Positions 1 through 8,392 are shown, counted from the stretch's first letter. The stretch is DNA of 64,000 bases from Actinomycetospora cinnamomea (GCF_003096675.1 NZ_QEKW01000010.1:124001-188000); one strand, 5' to 3'. Notes: generated by a model not told the origin, from the letters alone. Numbers and translations are program-made.

Positions 1-2
1 GC

Positions 3-473
3 GAGGAGCTCGAGGCGGACATCGTCGTGTCCGCCACCGGGTTCAACCTCACCGCCCTCGGCGACATCCCGTTCACCGTGGACGGCGAGCCGGTCGACGT
101 GTCGCAGCGGATCACCTGGCGCGGGATCATGATCTCGGGTATCCCGAACATGGCCTACGTCTTCGGCTACTTCCGGCACAGCTGGACGCTGCGCGCCGAC
201 CTCGTCTCCGACCTCGTGTGCCGCCTGCTGGCGCACATGGAGGCCCGGGGCGCGACGACGGTGACCCCGACGCTGCGGCCCGAGGACGCCGACATGGAGA
301 TCCGGCCGTGGTCGGACCCGGAGAACTTCAACTCCGGCTACGTCATGCGCAGCCAGCACAAGATGTTCAAGCAGGGCGACCGGGCGCCGTGGACGCACAT
401 GCACGAGTACGCCGAGGAGCGCCACACCCTGCCCGCCGCCGACCTCGACGACGGGACGCTGCAGTACGACTGA
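3..473 (+). CDS. Flavin-containing monooxygenase, C-terminal part (cut by window edge)
   Basis: This is the last ~156 residues of an FAD/NADPH-dependent class B monooxygenase (Baeyer-Villiger or hydroxylating type). The reading frame is open to the left edge, so the start lies outside; a GTG at 27 is internal. Near the left edge the frame reads DIVVSATGFNL, the (D)xxxxATGF segment that precedes the C-terminal half of this family. Further on, NMAYVFGYFRHSWTLRADL fits the conserved region after it. Family members oxidise ketones or amines using NADPH and O2 in the cytoplasm; the substrate cannot be read from this fragment. It converges on the acyl-CoA ligase gene, with the two stops inside a short tandem repeat. 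Confidence 0.85.
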   Translation, partial: EELEADIVVSATGFNLTALGDIPFTVDGEPVDVSQRITWRGIMISGIPNMAYVFGYFRHSWTLRADLVSDLVCRLLAHMEARGATTVTPTLRPEDADMEIRPWSDPENFNSGYVMRSQHKMFKQGDRAPWTHMHEYAEERHTLPAADLDDGTLQYD

Positions 474-510
474 CCCTCACCGACTGACCCTCACCGACTG
501 GCCCTCACCG
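471..510. repeat. 14-bp tandem repeat, about 2.9 copies, between convergent stops
   Basis: The unit TGACCCTCACCGAC occurs at 471-484 and 485-498, then a variant TGGCCCTCACCG at 499-510. The first copy supplies the TGA stop of the monooxygenase. The ligase stop on the minus strand (505-507) lies in the last copy. The repeat adds further plus-strand stop codons. Confidence 0.9.
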
Positions 511-1947
511 CAGCGACGAGCGACGCACCTTGCCCGCGTCGTCGCGCAGCGGTCCCTCCGAGCGCCGCCACGCCCGTGGCCGCTTGGCCGGGGACAGCCG
601 CGCGGCGACGTGGGCGTCGAGCTCGGCGTCGGTGACGTCCCGGTCGGTCTGCACCACCGCGTGCGGCACCGAGCCGAGGTCGTCGTCGGGGGCGGGCACC
701 ACGACGGCCGAGACGACCGCGGGGTGCTCGAGGACCGCGGCCTCGACCTCCGCCGGGTACACGTTCTGGCCGCCGACGACGATCATGTCGGCGGCGCGGT
801 CGGCCAGGTACAGATAGCCGTGGGCGTCGAACCAGCCCATGTCGCCGAGCGACTCCCAGCCGTCGGGTCGGCGGCGGGGCTCGGCGCCGAGGTATCGGTA
901 GGTCACCCGGCCCGGCTCGGGGCGCAGCCACACCTCGCCGACCTCGCCGACGGCGCACACCCGGTCGTCGGCAGGGTCGACCGGGCGGACCTCGATCTCG
1001 CCGCCGGTCACGCGACCCACCGAGCCGGGGTGCTCGAGCCACTCCCGGCCCGTGATCGTCGTGCGGGCCTGCGCCTCGGTGCCCGCGTAGCCCTCGAGGA
1101 CGCGGTCGGGCCCCAGCCAGTCGATGACCGCGCGCTTGACCGCCGGCGGGCAGGGCGCGCCGATGTGGAACAGCGTGCGCAGGGCGGGCAGCGCCGGACG
1201 CTCGGCGAGCATCACCATCCGGCGCATCATCGTCGGCACGGCATAGATCCAGGTCGCGGCGTGGGTGGCGGCGAGCTCGACCGCGCGCGCGGCGTCGAAC
1301 CGGCCCATGAGCACGACGTGGTTGCCGGTGAGCAGCCCGAGCAGGGAGAACAGGTACGGCGCGTTGTGGCACAGCGGCGCCGTGCACAGGAACGTGCCGT
1401 CGGGCTCGATCCGGTAGACCGGCGCGCGCGCCGTGACCGTCTCGAACGTGCCCGGCTCGCCGGCGAGGATGACCTTCGGACGCCCCGTCGAGCCACCCGA
1501 CGTCGGCGCCTTCCACGCGGGCGGCGGGGGGACGGGCGGCGGCGGGGTCGCGGGCCCGGTGGGCTCGTGCCCCAGCGGCAGGACGGTGGTGCCCTCGGGA
1601 GCGACCGCCGGATCCGTGCCGGGCGCCAGCCCGGCGACCACCGGCGGGCGCACGACCTCGAGGACCGCGGCCAGCTCGCCCGGCGCCAGCCGGTGCGACA
1701 GCGGCTGCGGCACCGCGCCGAGCTTCCACGCCGCGAGCGTCAGCGCGTAGTGCCCGGCGACGTTGGGCAGCGCGATCGAGACGAGATCCCCGTGCGCGAC
1801 ACCGTGCCCGGCGAGCTCGTGGGCCCAGCGATCGGCGTGGGCGTCGAGCCGCGCGAACGTCCACGTGCTCGTGTCGTCGGTGACGGCGGGACGGTCGGGG
1901 TGCGTCGCCGCGAGGCGCGTGGACGTCTCGCCGAGGGGCTCGGGCAT
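505..1947 (-). CDS. AMP-dependent acyl-CoA synthetase/ligase (ANL superfamily)
   Basis: Predicted 480-residue adenylate-forming enzyme that would activate a carboxylic acid with ATP and load it onto CoA. Visible motifs: the P-loop-like A3 motif TSGGSTGRPK at about residues 149-158; YAGTEAQ, equivalent to the A5 (Y/F)GxTE motif; and LYLADRAADMIVVGGQNVYP (A7-A8 hinge). The C-terminal catalytic lysine is probably in DDAGKVRRS. The ATG at 1947 is chosen because homology-like sequence (LAATHPDRPAV) begins right after it; the open frame upstream is the shadow of the sigma factor gene. A Pro-rich linker (PPPPVPPPP) sits just before A3. It lies 26 bp downstream of a sigma factor on the same strand, so it may be the third gene of an operon. 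Substrate unknown. Confidence 0.87.
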   Translation of the reverse strand: MPEPLGETSTRLAATHPDRPAVTDDTSTWTFARLDAHADRWAHELAGHGVAHGDLVSIALPNVAGHYALTLAAWKLGAVPQPLSHRLAPGELAAVLEVVRPPVVAGLAPGTDPAVAPEGTTVLPLGHEPTGPATPPPPVPPPPAWKAPTSGGSTGRPKVILAGEPGTFETVTARAPVYRIEPDGTFLCTAPLCHNAPYLFSLLGLLTGNHVVLMGRFDAARAVELAATHAATWIYAVPTMMRRMVMLAERPALPALRTLFHIGAPCPPAVKRAVIDWLGPDRVLEGYAGTEAQARTTITGREWLEHPGSVGRVTGGEIEVRPVDPADDRVCAVGEVGEVWLRPEPGRVTYRYLGAEPRRRPDGWESLGDMGWFDAHGYLYLADRAADMIVVGGQNVYPAEVEAAVLEHPAVVSAVVVPAPDDDLGSVPHAVVQTDRDVTDAELDAHVAARLSPAKRPRAWRRSEGPLRDDAGKVRRSSLR

Positions 1948-1973
1948 GCCCGCGATCCTGCGCCCGGCGGCCG

Positions 1974-2666
1974 TCACCCGCCGGGTCGGCCGACACCGCC
2001 GCGTCGGCGCAGCGCGGCGTCGGCCACGCCCAGCAGCCGGTCCAGCTCCGGGTCGCCGGTCAGCGGAGCCGCTGCCCAGTCGCTGAGCTCGTCCTCCTCC
2101 TCGACGGGGGCGAGCGGCCGCAGCCGGGCCAGCGCGCGGTGCTGTGCGACGCGGACCGCGCCGGGTGTGGAGCCGACGGCCTGCGCCGTCTCCTCGGCGG
2201 AGAGCCCGTTCGCGAGCCGCAGCACGAGGATCTCCCGCTGACGCGCCGGGAGCTCGTCGAGGAGGCGGTGCACCAGTTGGCGCCGGGCTCCCCGCAGGGC
2301 GAGGTCCTCCGGGCCGGGCCCGTGGTCGGGAGTCTCCGGGTCCGGCTCGGCGACCGTGGGTGCCGCGCCCCGGGACCGGCGCCGCACGGCGTCGACGCAC
2401 TTGTGGGCCGCGATGCCGTACACGAACGCGAGGAACGGCTTGCCCTCGTCGGTGTAGCCCGGCAGCGCCCGGAGGACGGCGAGGAGCACGTCCTGGGCGA
2501 CGTCCTCGGCGGCATGGGGGTCGGTGCGGGCCGTGCGGGCGCGGCAGTAGCGCAGGACCAGGGGCCGCAGCAGCGCGAGGAGGCGATCCAGCGCCACTCG
2601 ATCACCGTCGAGGACGGCCTCGACGAGGCGGTCGAGGTCGGCGGTGCGTGCGGGGTCAGGCGTCAC
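1974..2666 (-). CDS. RNA polymerase sigma-70 factor, SigD/ShbA-like
   Basis: Predicted 230-residue alternative sigma factor. Region 2 covers roughly residues 20-90 and includes AAEDVAQDVLLAVLRALPGY and a core-binding/-10 segment (KPFLAFVYGIAAHKCVDAVRR). Region 4 covers roughly 130-185, with ELPARQREILVLRLANGLS followed by the helix-turn-helix TAQAVGSTPGAVRVAQHRAL. The spacing and the KPFLAFVYGIA segment resemble actinobacterial SigD/ShbA factors rather than short ECFs. A ~45-residue acidic tail ends the protein. The GTG start overlaps the end of the upstream sigma gene by 11 bp, so the two are probably translationally coupled. No anti-sigma gene is adjacent. Confidence 0.85.
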   Translation of the reverse strand: MTPDPARTADLDRLVEAVLDGDRVALDRLLALLRPLVLRYCRARTARTDPHAAEDVAQDVLLAVLRALPGYTDEGKPFLAFVYGIAAHKCVDAVRRRSRGAAPTVAEPDPETPDHGPGPEDLALRGARRQLVHRLLDELPARQREILVLRLANGLSAEETAQAVGSTPGAVRVAQHRALARLRPLAPVEEEDELSDWAAAPLTGDPELDRLLGVADAALRRRGGVGRPGG

Positions 2667-3192
2667 CGTCGTCCTCCTTCAGCAGCCCGCGCAGGCGACG
2701 GCGGGCGCGCAGCACGCCGGCGCGCACGTCCTTCACCGCGATCCCGAGCACGGCGGCGGTCTCGGGCCAGCTGAAGTCCTGGACGATCACCATCATGATC
2801 TCGCGCTCGGCCGGGGGCAGCCGACGGATCGCGCGGTACACGGTCAGCTCCTCCTCCCGGCACACCATGGCGAAGGCGGGGTCGTCGTCCCACGGGCTGC
2901 GTCGCAGCGTGCGGTCGAGCACCTCCTGCAGGTCGTCCGCCGGGACCTCGCCGCGGGCGCGGGCCCGGCGCTCCTCCGAGCGCGCGAGGTTGACCATCGT
3001 GGTGCGGGCGAAGGCCCACCGCGTGGCCGCGATCGGCGGCCGGATGGTCGGCCAGCGCCGGTACAGGACACGCACCGTGCCCGACACCAGCTCGTGGTGG
3101 TCGGCGCCGCTCTGGATCGCGAGGGCCCACGCGAGGCGGCCGAGCCGGGGCACGTGGTCGACGAGGAACTCCTCGAAGTCGTCACGGCTCAT
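2656..3192 (-). CDS. ECF sigma factor, SigE family
   Basis: Predicted 178-residue extracytoplasmic-function-type sigma factor. The N-terminus (MSRDDFEEFLVDHVPRLGRL) is typical of the actinobacterial 'SigE family' ECFs. Region 2 follows (ELVSGTVRVLYRRWPTI, RWAFARTTMVNLARSEERR). Region 4 is at about residues 118-170, with RAIRRLPPAEREIMMVIV and the helix-turn-helix ETAAVLGIAVKDVRAGVLRA. It is the first gene of a likely three-gene operon with a second sigma factor and an acyl-CoA ligase. Having two sigma factors joined head to tail is unusual. No membrane anti-sigma partner is visible next to it, so how it is controlled is unclear. Confidence 0.87.
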   Translation of the reverse strand: MSRDDFEEFLVDHVPRLGRLAWALAIQSGADHHELVSGTVRVLYRRWPTIRPPIAATRWAFARTTMVNLARSEERRARARGEVPADDLQEVLDRTLRRSPWDDDPAFAMVCREEELTVYRAIRRLPPAEREIMMVIVQDFSWPETAAVLGIAVKDVRAGVLRARRRLRGLLKEDDGDA

Positions 3193-3343
3193 CCGCGCTG
3201 GTCGTGGGCAGTCGTGGTCACGGCACGACGTCTGGCTGTCACGAAGGCTCCCCCCGAGAGACCGTCGATGGCGTCACCCCGGAAGGGCGCCACGAGCCCA
3301 CTCGAGCACACCTCGTGACATGGATCACTCGTGCGGGTGGCCG

Positions 3344-3370
3344 GCGCGGCGGCGGGGTGCGCCGCCGCGC
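3344..3370 (-). terminator. Hairpin after the D,D-carboxypeptidase gene
   Basis: A perfect 11-bp stem, GCGCGGCGGCG at 3344-3354 pairing with CGCCGCCGCGC at 3360-3370, with a 5-nt loop. It begins immediately after the carboxypeptidase stop (minus strand, 3371-3373). There is no U-tract, as is common for actinobacterial terminators. Confidence 0.65.
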
Positions 3371-4591
3371 TCAGCGGCGCCCGGCGCGCAGGGCGAGGAG
3401 GCCGCCGAGCCCGGCGAAGACCGCGACCAGGAGCAGGGGGGTGCCCCACGACCCGGCGGCGCCGGAGTCCGGGGCGACGGCGCTCGGGTCCCCGGCCTCC
3501 TCGCCGTACCCGTCGGCGGACCCGTTCGCCCCGTTCTCGGGCACCCCGTCGGTGAGCGTGCCGACGCCCTGCGGGTCGGGGAGGGCGAAGCCGTGGTCGA
3601 GCAGCGCGCTCGCCTGCTGGTACATCGGCACGGGCCGTTGCTCGCCCCGCATCAGCACGACGACGAGCCGCCGGCCGTTCCGCTCGGCGGCGCCGATGAA
3701 CGTGTGCCGGGCGTCGTCGGTGAAGCCGGTCTTGCCGCCGAGGTAGCCCGGATAGCCCGTGGTCAACAGGCGGTTGTCGTTGACCACCTCGAACGGCGGG
3801 TTGGGCCCGTGGCCGGGGAACGGGATGCGGCGGGTGGCGACGGCCTGGGCGAACGCGGGCTCGCGCATCGCGGCGCGGAAGATCGAGGCGAGGTCGTAGG
3901 CCGACGACTGCATCCCCGGCCCGTCGAGCCCGGACGGTGTCGCCGCGCGGGTGTCGAGCGCGCCGAGCTCGCGGGCGGTGCTGTTCATCAGGTCGACGGT
4001 GGCCGGGACGGAACCGGTCAGCCGCACGGCCAGCGCGTGGGCGGCGTCGTTGCCCGACGCCATCATCATCGCGTCGAACACCTGGCGGATCGTGTACTGC
4101 CCGCCGGGCCCCATGCCGACCCGCGTGCCCTCCTGGTCGGCGTCCTCCTGGGTCCCGGTGATCGTCTCGTCGAGCGGGAGCCGGCGCGCCACGAGCAGGC
4201 CCGTCAACGTCTTCATCAGCGACGCCGGCCGCAGCCGCGCGTGCGGGTTGCGCGCGGCGAGGACCTCGCCGCTGTCGAGGTCGGCGAGCACGTAGGACAC
4301 CACGCCGACCGGTGGCGCCGCGGGCGCACCGGGCGCGACCACGTCACCGCACGACCCCATCGCGGGGCCGCCGATCGGCGGGTCGGGAACCGGCAGGGGG
4401 GTGGGCTCGGGCTGTCCGGGCTCGGGGACCTCCGAGCTGTCCACGGGCGGCCCGGGCGCGGTGCCGAAGGGGCAGGACGCGTGGCCGGGCAGGGCGGGAC
4501 CCGCGGGGCTCGCTCCGGCCACGCCGGGTAGCGCGGACAGCCCGATCGCCAGGGCCGCGGTCACCGTCGCCAACCGCCGTCGGGTGCGCAC
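3371..4591 (-). CDS. D-alanyl-D-alanine carboxypeptidase (penicillin-binding protein, S11)
   Basis: Secreted, membrane-anchored peptidase that trims the terminal D-Ala from peptidoglycan stem peptides. From the GTG at 4591 the protein (406 aa) starts RTRRRLATVTAALAIGLSALPG, a good signal peptide; a longer frame up to 4684 runs into a repeat and is not favoured. Active-site motifs are all present: SLMK (SxxK, about residues 124-127), SGN (SxN) and GGKTGFT (KTG box). A Pro-rich linker separates the signal peptide from the catalytic domain. The C-terminus has a membrane helix (PLLLVAVFAGLGGLLALRAG) with Arg residues after it. It is DacB/DacC-like and actinobacterial in architecture. It stands alone between the sigma operon and the coiled-coil gene. 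Confidence 0.88.
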   Translation of the reverse strand: MRTRRRLATVTAALAIGLSALPGVAGASPAGPALPGHASCPFGTAPGPPVDSSEVPEPGQPEPTPLPVPDPPIGGPAMGSCGDVVAPGAPAAPPVGVVSYVLADLDSGEVLAARNPHARLRPASLMKTLTGLLVARRLPLDETITGTQEDADQEGTRVGMGPGGQYTIRQVFDAMMMASGNDAAHALAVRLTGSVPATVDLMNSTARELGALDTRAATPSGLDGPGMQSSAYDLASIFRAAMREPAFAQAVATRRIPFPGHGPNPPFEVVNDNRLLTTGYPGYLGGKTGFTDDARHTFIGAAERNGRRLVVVLMRGEQRPVPMYQQASALLDHGFALPDPQGVGTLTDGVPENGANGSADGYGEEAGDPSAVAPDSGAAGSWGTPLLLVAVFAGLGGLLALRAGRR

Positions 4592-4656
4592 CGGCGGGAC
4601 AGTAGCCGCCGGAGTGTGCGGGCCGGGCACGGGTCGGGAGTGCGGCGTGGTGGGGG

Positions 4657-4710
4657 AGCGAGGGACGCCCTCGCTGCGTCCCACGCAGCCGGGGCGTCCC
4701 TCGCTGCGAC
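4657..4710. repeat. Palindromic dispersed repeat, copy 1 (inverted orientation)
   Basis: AGCGAGGG-ACG-CCCTCGCT at 4657-4675 is an 8-bp inverted repeat, followed by GCGTCCCACGCAGC and GGGCGTCCCTCGCTGCG. It matches the reverse complement of the elements at 19141-19282 and is related to the in-gene copy at 17298-17348. It sits upstream of the D,D-carboxypeptidase gene. Confidence 0.8.
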
Positions 4711-4741
4711 GCCCCCGCGAGCCCGAGCCGCGGCCGCGCGC

Positions 4742-5794
4742 TCAGCCCTCGGCGGAGGTGTTCTCCGTCGGCAGCTCGGCGCCGTTGACCTGGCCGTCGC
4801 GGACCGCGGACTTGCGCCCCGAGCGGCGGGCGGTCGGGCGCGGGGCCGGCATCGAGCCCGCGGAGCCGCCGCCCGGGCCGAGGATGATCTCGGCGAAGGT
4901 GGCCATGGCCTCGTCGAGGTGGCCGGCGTTGCGGCGCTCGGACTCCTCGTTCGCCTGGCGGACCAGGGCGACGACGGCCTCGTGGTCGGGGCGGTTGACG
5001 AGCGTGCCGTCGAGGCGGTCCAGGCCGTTCTCCACCGATGTCGACAGGGCGCCGACGCGCTCGCCCAGCCCGTTCTCGACGCCGTCGAGGCGCGCGCCGA
5101 CCTGGTCGAGCCGCGCCGTCAGGGCGTCGAGGCGGGTGGTGAGCTCGCCGAGCTGGGTCGCGGTCTCCGTGCGGGTGGAGTTCGCGTCGGTGCGGGCGGC
5201 CTCGCGGGTCCCGGTGATCTCCTCGGAGACCCCGCGGGCGAGGTCGTCCAGGCGGTCGCGCAGGCTCGCGTCGACGGCGTCGACCCGCTCGCGCATCGGG
5301 CCGGTGACCGCGGCGGGCAGCCCGTCGAGGCGCATCTCGTGGCGGTCGAGCCGGTTGTCGAGGTCGTCGAGGCGCTTGTGCAGCCCGGAGAGGCGGTCCT
5401 CGAGCCCGTCCATGCGGCCCGCGACGCCCTCGAAGCGCCCCGTGACGCCGTCGAGGCGCCCGTCGAGCTGGGCGAACGGGGTGGCGAGGCGCTCGGCGAC
5501 GCGGTCGACGAGGCCCTCGACCAGCCGCGCGAGCGACGAGATCGACGACTCCTGGGCGTCGAGCTTGGCGACGGTCTCGTCGAGGCGCTCGGCCAGCACG
5601 CTCATCTCGGTGCGGTCGGGCACGTCGGAGAGGCGCTTGCGGATCGCCCCGAGACCGTCCAGCGCCGCGAGCCGGCCGTGGATCTCGTCCAGAGAGTCGA
5701 AGATCTGCTGCTGCTCGCTGTCCCGGACCTCGGCCGCCCGCACCAGCATGCTGCGCATGCGGTCGAAGGACATGGTCTGGTTGTTGTCGATCAC
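4742..5794 (-). CDS. Coiled-coil protein with heptad-like repeats, function unknown
   Basis: 350-residue protein with no signal peptide and no clear membrane helix. After an N-terminal segment (MIDNNQTMSFDRMRSMLVRA), residues ~25-290 are almost wholly predicted coiled coil. They contain a repeated motif of the type RLDGL/RLDDLDNRL/GRFEGVAGRM with 7-residue spacing. The C-terminal ~60 residues are Gly/Pro/Arg-rich (LGPGGGSAGS, PRPTARRSGRKS) and probably disordered. Such proteins occur in related actinomycetes as hypothetical 'PA-containing' or apolipoprotein-like proteins; that naming is not functional evidence. A scaffold or filament role is possible. The start is GTG at 5794. The gene stands alone between intergenic gaps of about 150 bp. 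Confidence 0.75.
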   Translation of the reverse strand: MIDNNQTMSFDRMRSMLVRAAEVRDSEQQQIFDSLDEIHGRLAALDGLGAIRKRLSDVPDRTEMSVLAERLDETVAKLDAQESSISSLARLVEGLVDRVAERLATPFAQLDGRLDGVTGRFEGVAGRMDGLEDRLSGLHKRLDDLDNRLDRHEMRLDGLPAAVTGPMRERVDAVDASLRDRLDDLARGVSEEITGTREAARTDANSTRTETATQLGELTTRLDALTARLDQVGARLDGVENGLGERVGALSTSVENGLDRLDGTLVNRPDHEAVVALVRQANEESERRNAGHLDEAMATFAEIILGPGGGSAGSMPAPRPTARRSGRKSAVRDGQVNGAELPTENTSAEG

Positions 5795-5941
5795 GCGGCG
5801 CCCACTCTCTGGAACTTCCGGCTCGGGGCCGGCCGGTCTCGGCGGGGCCGAAGCGTAAACACCCCTCGGCGCGGCACCCCATCCGGGTGAGGGCCCTGCG
5901 CCGGGGGGTCCACCACAAGGGCACCAGGGGTGCTCCCGGGT

Positions 5942-7318
5942 TCAGTGGCGGCGCAGACGCCCCAGGAAGCGGTCCTCGAGGGCGCGCCAGGCGGCCGCCT
6001 CGCGGTCGAACGGCGGCGAGGGCGTCAGGCGCGTCGGGTCGGGCCGCACGACGAACGACACGAGCCAGCCGAGGCTCTCCGAGGGGGCGAGCGCCTCGCG
6101 GGTGCGGGTCTCGCCGGCCCAGGCGGCGGCGTCGGTGACGAGCTCGACGGCCAGCTCGAGCTGCTCGGCGTCGACGACGTCCGGGCCCTCGCCGAGGTCG
6201 TCGGCCAGCCCGGAGAGGACGTACTGGTTCTCGGGCGCGACCTCGATCTCCAGGTCCCCACCGGTCGCCGCCGACACGACCTCGTCCCAGGTGCTGACCT
6301 CGGCGAGGTCGTGGCCGGCCTCGCCCTCGCCGGCGATCCAGGTGCGCAACGCGCGCGCCGAGGAGAAGACCTCGATCGTCCCGCCCGAGCCCAGGAACAC
6401 CGGCTCGTCGTCGAGGTAGCACCGCAGGGTGATCACCTCGCCGTCCGGTGTCGTGATGCCGATCGGGTCGATGCCGACCTCCTCCCAGAAGCCCTCCTCG
6501 GGCTCCTCCGCGGCGTCGACGAGGTCGGAGCGCAGCGACTCGCCCGCGGCGTCCGCGCGCAGGTCCGCCGGCGCGTCAGCCAGGGGGCCTGTCGCAGCGG
6601 CGTCCTTCGGGTCGTCGGCGACCGCCTCCGGGTCGGCGGCGTCGCCGTCGACGTTCTCGGCCGGGGCGGCGGGCTCGCCCTGCGGGTCGGGGTCCAGGTC
6701 GCCGCCGGGCGCGGGGGTGGCGGTCGCGCGCAGGCGGGCGGCACGGTCGGAGTCCACCGCGGGCGTGGTGACCATCGCGTCCAGCGCGTCGACGACCTCG
6801 TCCCAGCGCTCGTCGACCACCTCGGCGAGCTCGGCCCACAGCGCCTGCCCGTCCCGGCCCATGAACGCGGGCGGCCCCGCGGACAGCGCGGCGAACGCCG
6901 GCGTCGCGTCCAGCACCTCGTGCACGACCTCGAGGTCGCAGACGTCGGCCAGCGACCGGCACATCGCCGCCACCTCGGCGAGGTCGTCGAGGGTGAAGGT
7001 GTCGGGGTCGCCGGCCACGAGCTCGGGCACGCCGACGACGTCGTAGCGCTGCACGTCCTCGGGGGTCAGCTCGTCCACCGAGAGCTTGACGACGACGGGC
7101 CACGCGGGGTGGTCGGCGAGGTCGTGCTCCTGGCCCGACTCCTCCGCCGCCGCGATCCAGGCCGCGAGGTCGGCGGCGTCGGCGAAGGCGAACAACGCCT
7201 CGTCGTCGCCGAGGAAGGCCTCCCACTCCTCGCCGTCCTGGCGCCACCGCGGGGCCCACAGCGTGACGAGGTCGCCGCCCGTCAGGGCCAGCGTGATCGG
7301 GATGATGTCCTGCGCCAT
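5942..7318 (-). CDS. Conserved acidic actinobacterial protein, function unknown
   Basis: 458-residue, strongly acidic cytoplasmic protein. Residues ~1-190 start MAQDIIPITLALTGGDLVTLWAPRWRQDG and include GEEWEAFLGDDEALFAFADAADLAAWI. A second, related module appears near residue 305 (IGITTPDGEVITLRCYLDDE, then VFSSARALRTWIAGEGEAGHDLAEVSTWDEV). The two modules look like an internal duplication joined by a disordered Ala/Asp/Glu/Pro linker of ~100 residues. I recall close relatives being labelled 'primosomal protein' in other actinomycetes; nothing seen here supports a replication role. The ATG at 7318 faces the dehalogenase-like gene across a ~95-bp divergent promoter region. Confidence 0.75.
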   Translation of the reverse strand: MAQDIIPITLALTGGDLVTLWAPRWRQDGEEWEAFLGDDEALFAFADAADLAAWIAAAEESGQEHDLADHPAWPVVVKLSVDELTPEDVQRYDVVGVPELVAGDPDTFTLDDLAEVAAMCRSLADVCDLEVVHEVLDATPAFAALSAGPPAFMGRDGQALWAELAEVVDERWDEVVDALDAMVTTPAVDSDRAARLRATATPAPGGDLDPDPQGEPAAPAENVDGDAADPEAVADDPKDAAATGPLADAPADLRADAAGESLRSDLVDAAEEPEEGFWEEVGIDPIGITTPDGEVITLRCYLDDEPVFLGSGGTIEVFSSARALRTWIAGEGEAGHDLAEVSTWDEVVSAATGGDLEIEVAPENQYVLSGLADDLGEGPDVVDAEQLELAVELVTDAAAWAGETRTREALAPSESLGWLVSFVVRPDPTRLTPSPPFDREAAAWRALEDRFLGRLRRH

Positions 7319-7413
7319 GCCGAGCGGCCTCCGCGAGCCGGGGGAGTGCGTGCGCGGCGCACCCTATGCCGACGGCCGTGACCTGCCCGTACCGGCGTGA
7401 CACGCTGCGCGGC

Positions 7414-8358
7414 GTGGACCTGCTGCGCACCCCGGACGACCGCTTCGCCGACCTGCCCGGATTCGGCCTCGAACCGCGGTACGTGGAGGTCGAGGACCCC
7501 GACGGCGGCGGGGACGGCATCCGCGTCGCCACCTACACCGCCGGACCGGACCGCGCGCCGACCGTGCTCATGCTCCACGGCGAGCCCACGTGGTCCTTCC
7601 TCTACCGCCACGTGATCGACGCGGTGGTCGCGGCGGGCCTGCGGGCCGTGGCCGTCGACCTGGTCGGGTTCGGGCGCTCCGACAAGCCGGCCCACGTCGC
7701 CGACCACAGCTACGCCCGCCACGTCACCTGGACCCGCCAGGCGCTCGACGCGCTCGGCGAGCGCGAGCTCGTGCTGCTCGGGCAGGACTGGGGTGGGCTG
7801 ATCGGCCTGCGCCTGGTCGCGCAGGACCCCGGGCGCTTCCCCGCCGTCGTCGCGGCCAACACCGGGCTGCCGACCGGCGACCGGGACATGCCCGAGGTCT
7901 GGTGGAGCTTCCGGCGGGCGGTGGAGAAGGCCGAGCTGTTGGACGTGGGGCGGCTGGTCGCGTCCGGGTGCGTCCGCGGCCTCGCCGAGGACGTCCGCGC
8001 GGCCTACGACGCGCCGTTCCCCGACGAGAGCTACAAGGCCGGTCCGCGGGCGATGCCCCTGCTCGTGCCGACGCGTCCCGACGACCCGGAGAACGGGCCG
8101 AACCGCGCGGCGTGGGAGGCGCTGGGCCGCTACGAGCAGCCGTTCCTCGTGGCCTTCGCGGACTCGGACCCGATCACCGGCGCGATGGGCCCGATCCTGC
8201 AGCGCCACGTCCCCGGCGCGGTCGGGCTCGCGCACCCGGTGGTCGCCGACGCCGGGCACTTCCTGCAGGAGGACGCGGGTCCCCGCCTCGGGCAGATCGT
8301 CGCGTCGTTCGTCCAGGCCGACCGCCGGCGCACGCCCCCGGGCGGCGAGCCGGGCTGA
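7414..8358 (+). CDS. Haloalkane dehalogenase-like alpha/beta hydrolase
   Basis: 314-residue alpha/beta hydrolase of the haloalkane dehalogenase subfamily, which cleaves carbon-halogen bonds by an Asp nucleophile to give an alcohol and halide. Visible: oxyanion-hole segment [14 protein letters not shown]; nucleophile elbow GQDWGG, with Asp plus the halide-stabilising Trp next to it; catalytic acid in [11 protein letters not shown]; catalytic His in DAGHFLQED. This resembles HLD-I enzymes such as DhlA/DhmA. The GTG at 7414 gives [17 protein letters not shown], the usual N-terminus of this family; the longer frame from 7366 is less likely. Activity on haloalkanes is not proven by motifs alone, and an epoxide hydrolase or esterase role is possible. 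Confidence 0.82.
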   Translation: MDLLRTPDDRFADLPGFGLEPRYVEVEDPDGGGDGIRVATYTAGPDRAPTVLMLHGEPTWSFLYRHVIDAVVAAGLRAVAVDLVGFGRSDKPAHVADHSYARHVTWTRQALDALGERELVLLGQDWGGLIGLRLVAQDPGRFPAVVAANTGLPTGDRDMPEVWWSFRRAVEKAELLDVGRLVASGCVRGLAEDVRAAYDAPFPDESYKAGPRAMPLLVPTRPDDPENGPNRAAWEALGRYEQPFLVAFADSDPITGAMGPILQRHVPGAVGLAHPVVADAGHFLQEDAGPRLGQIVASFVQADRRRTPPGGEPG

Positions 8359-8392
8359 TCCGCCGCGGGGACGACGGCTAGCGTCCGGCCGC

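Noticed and set aside
610-4531. Long plus-strand open frames (543 and 795 codons) opposite the ligase, sigma and carboxypeptidase genes
   Set aside because: They are shadows produced by GC-rich third positions. Composition is Arg/Gly/Ala/Pro-rich without motifs, while the minus strand encodes clear protein families.
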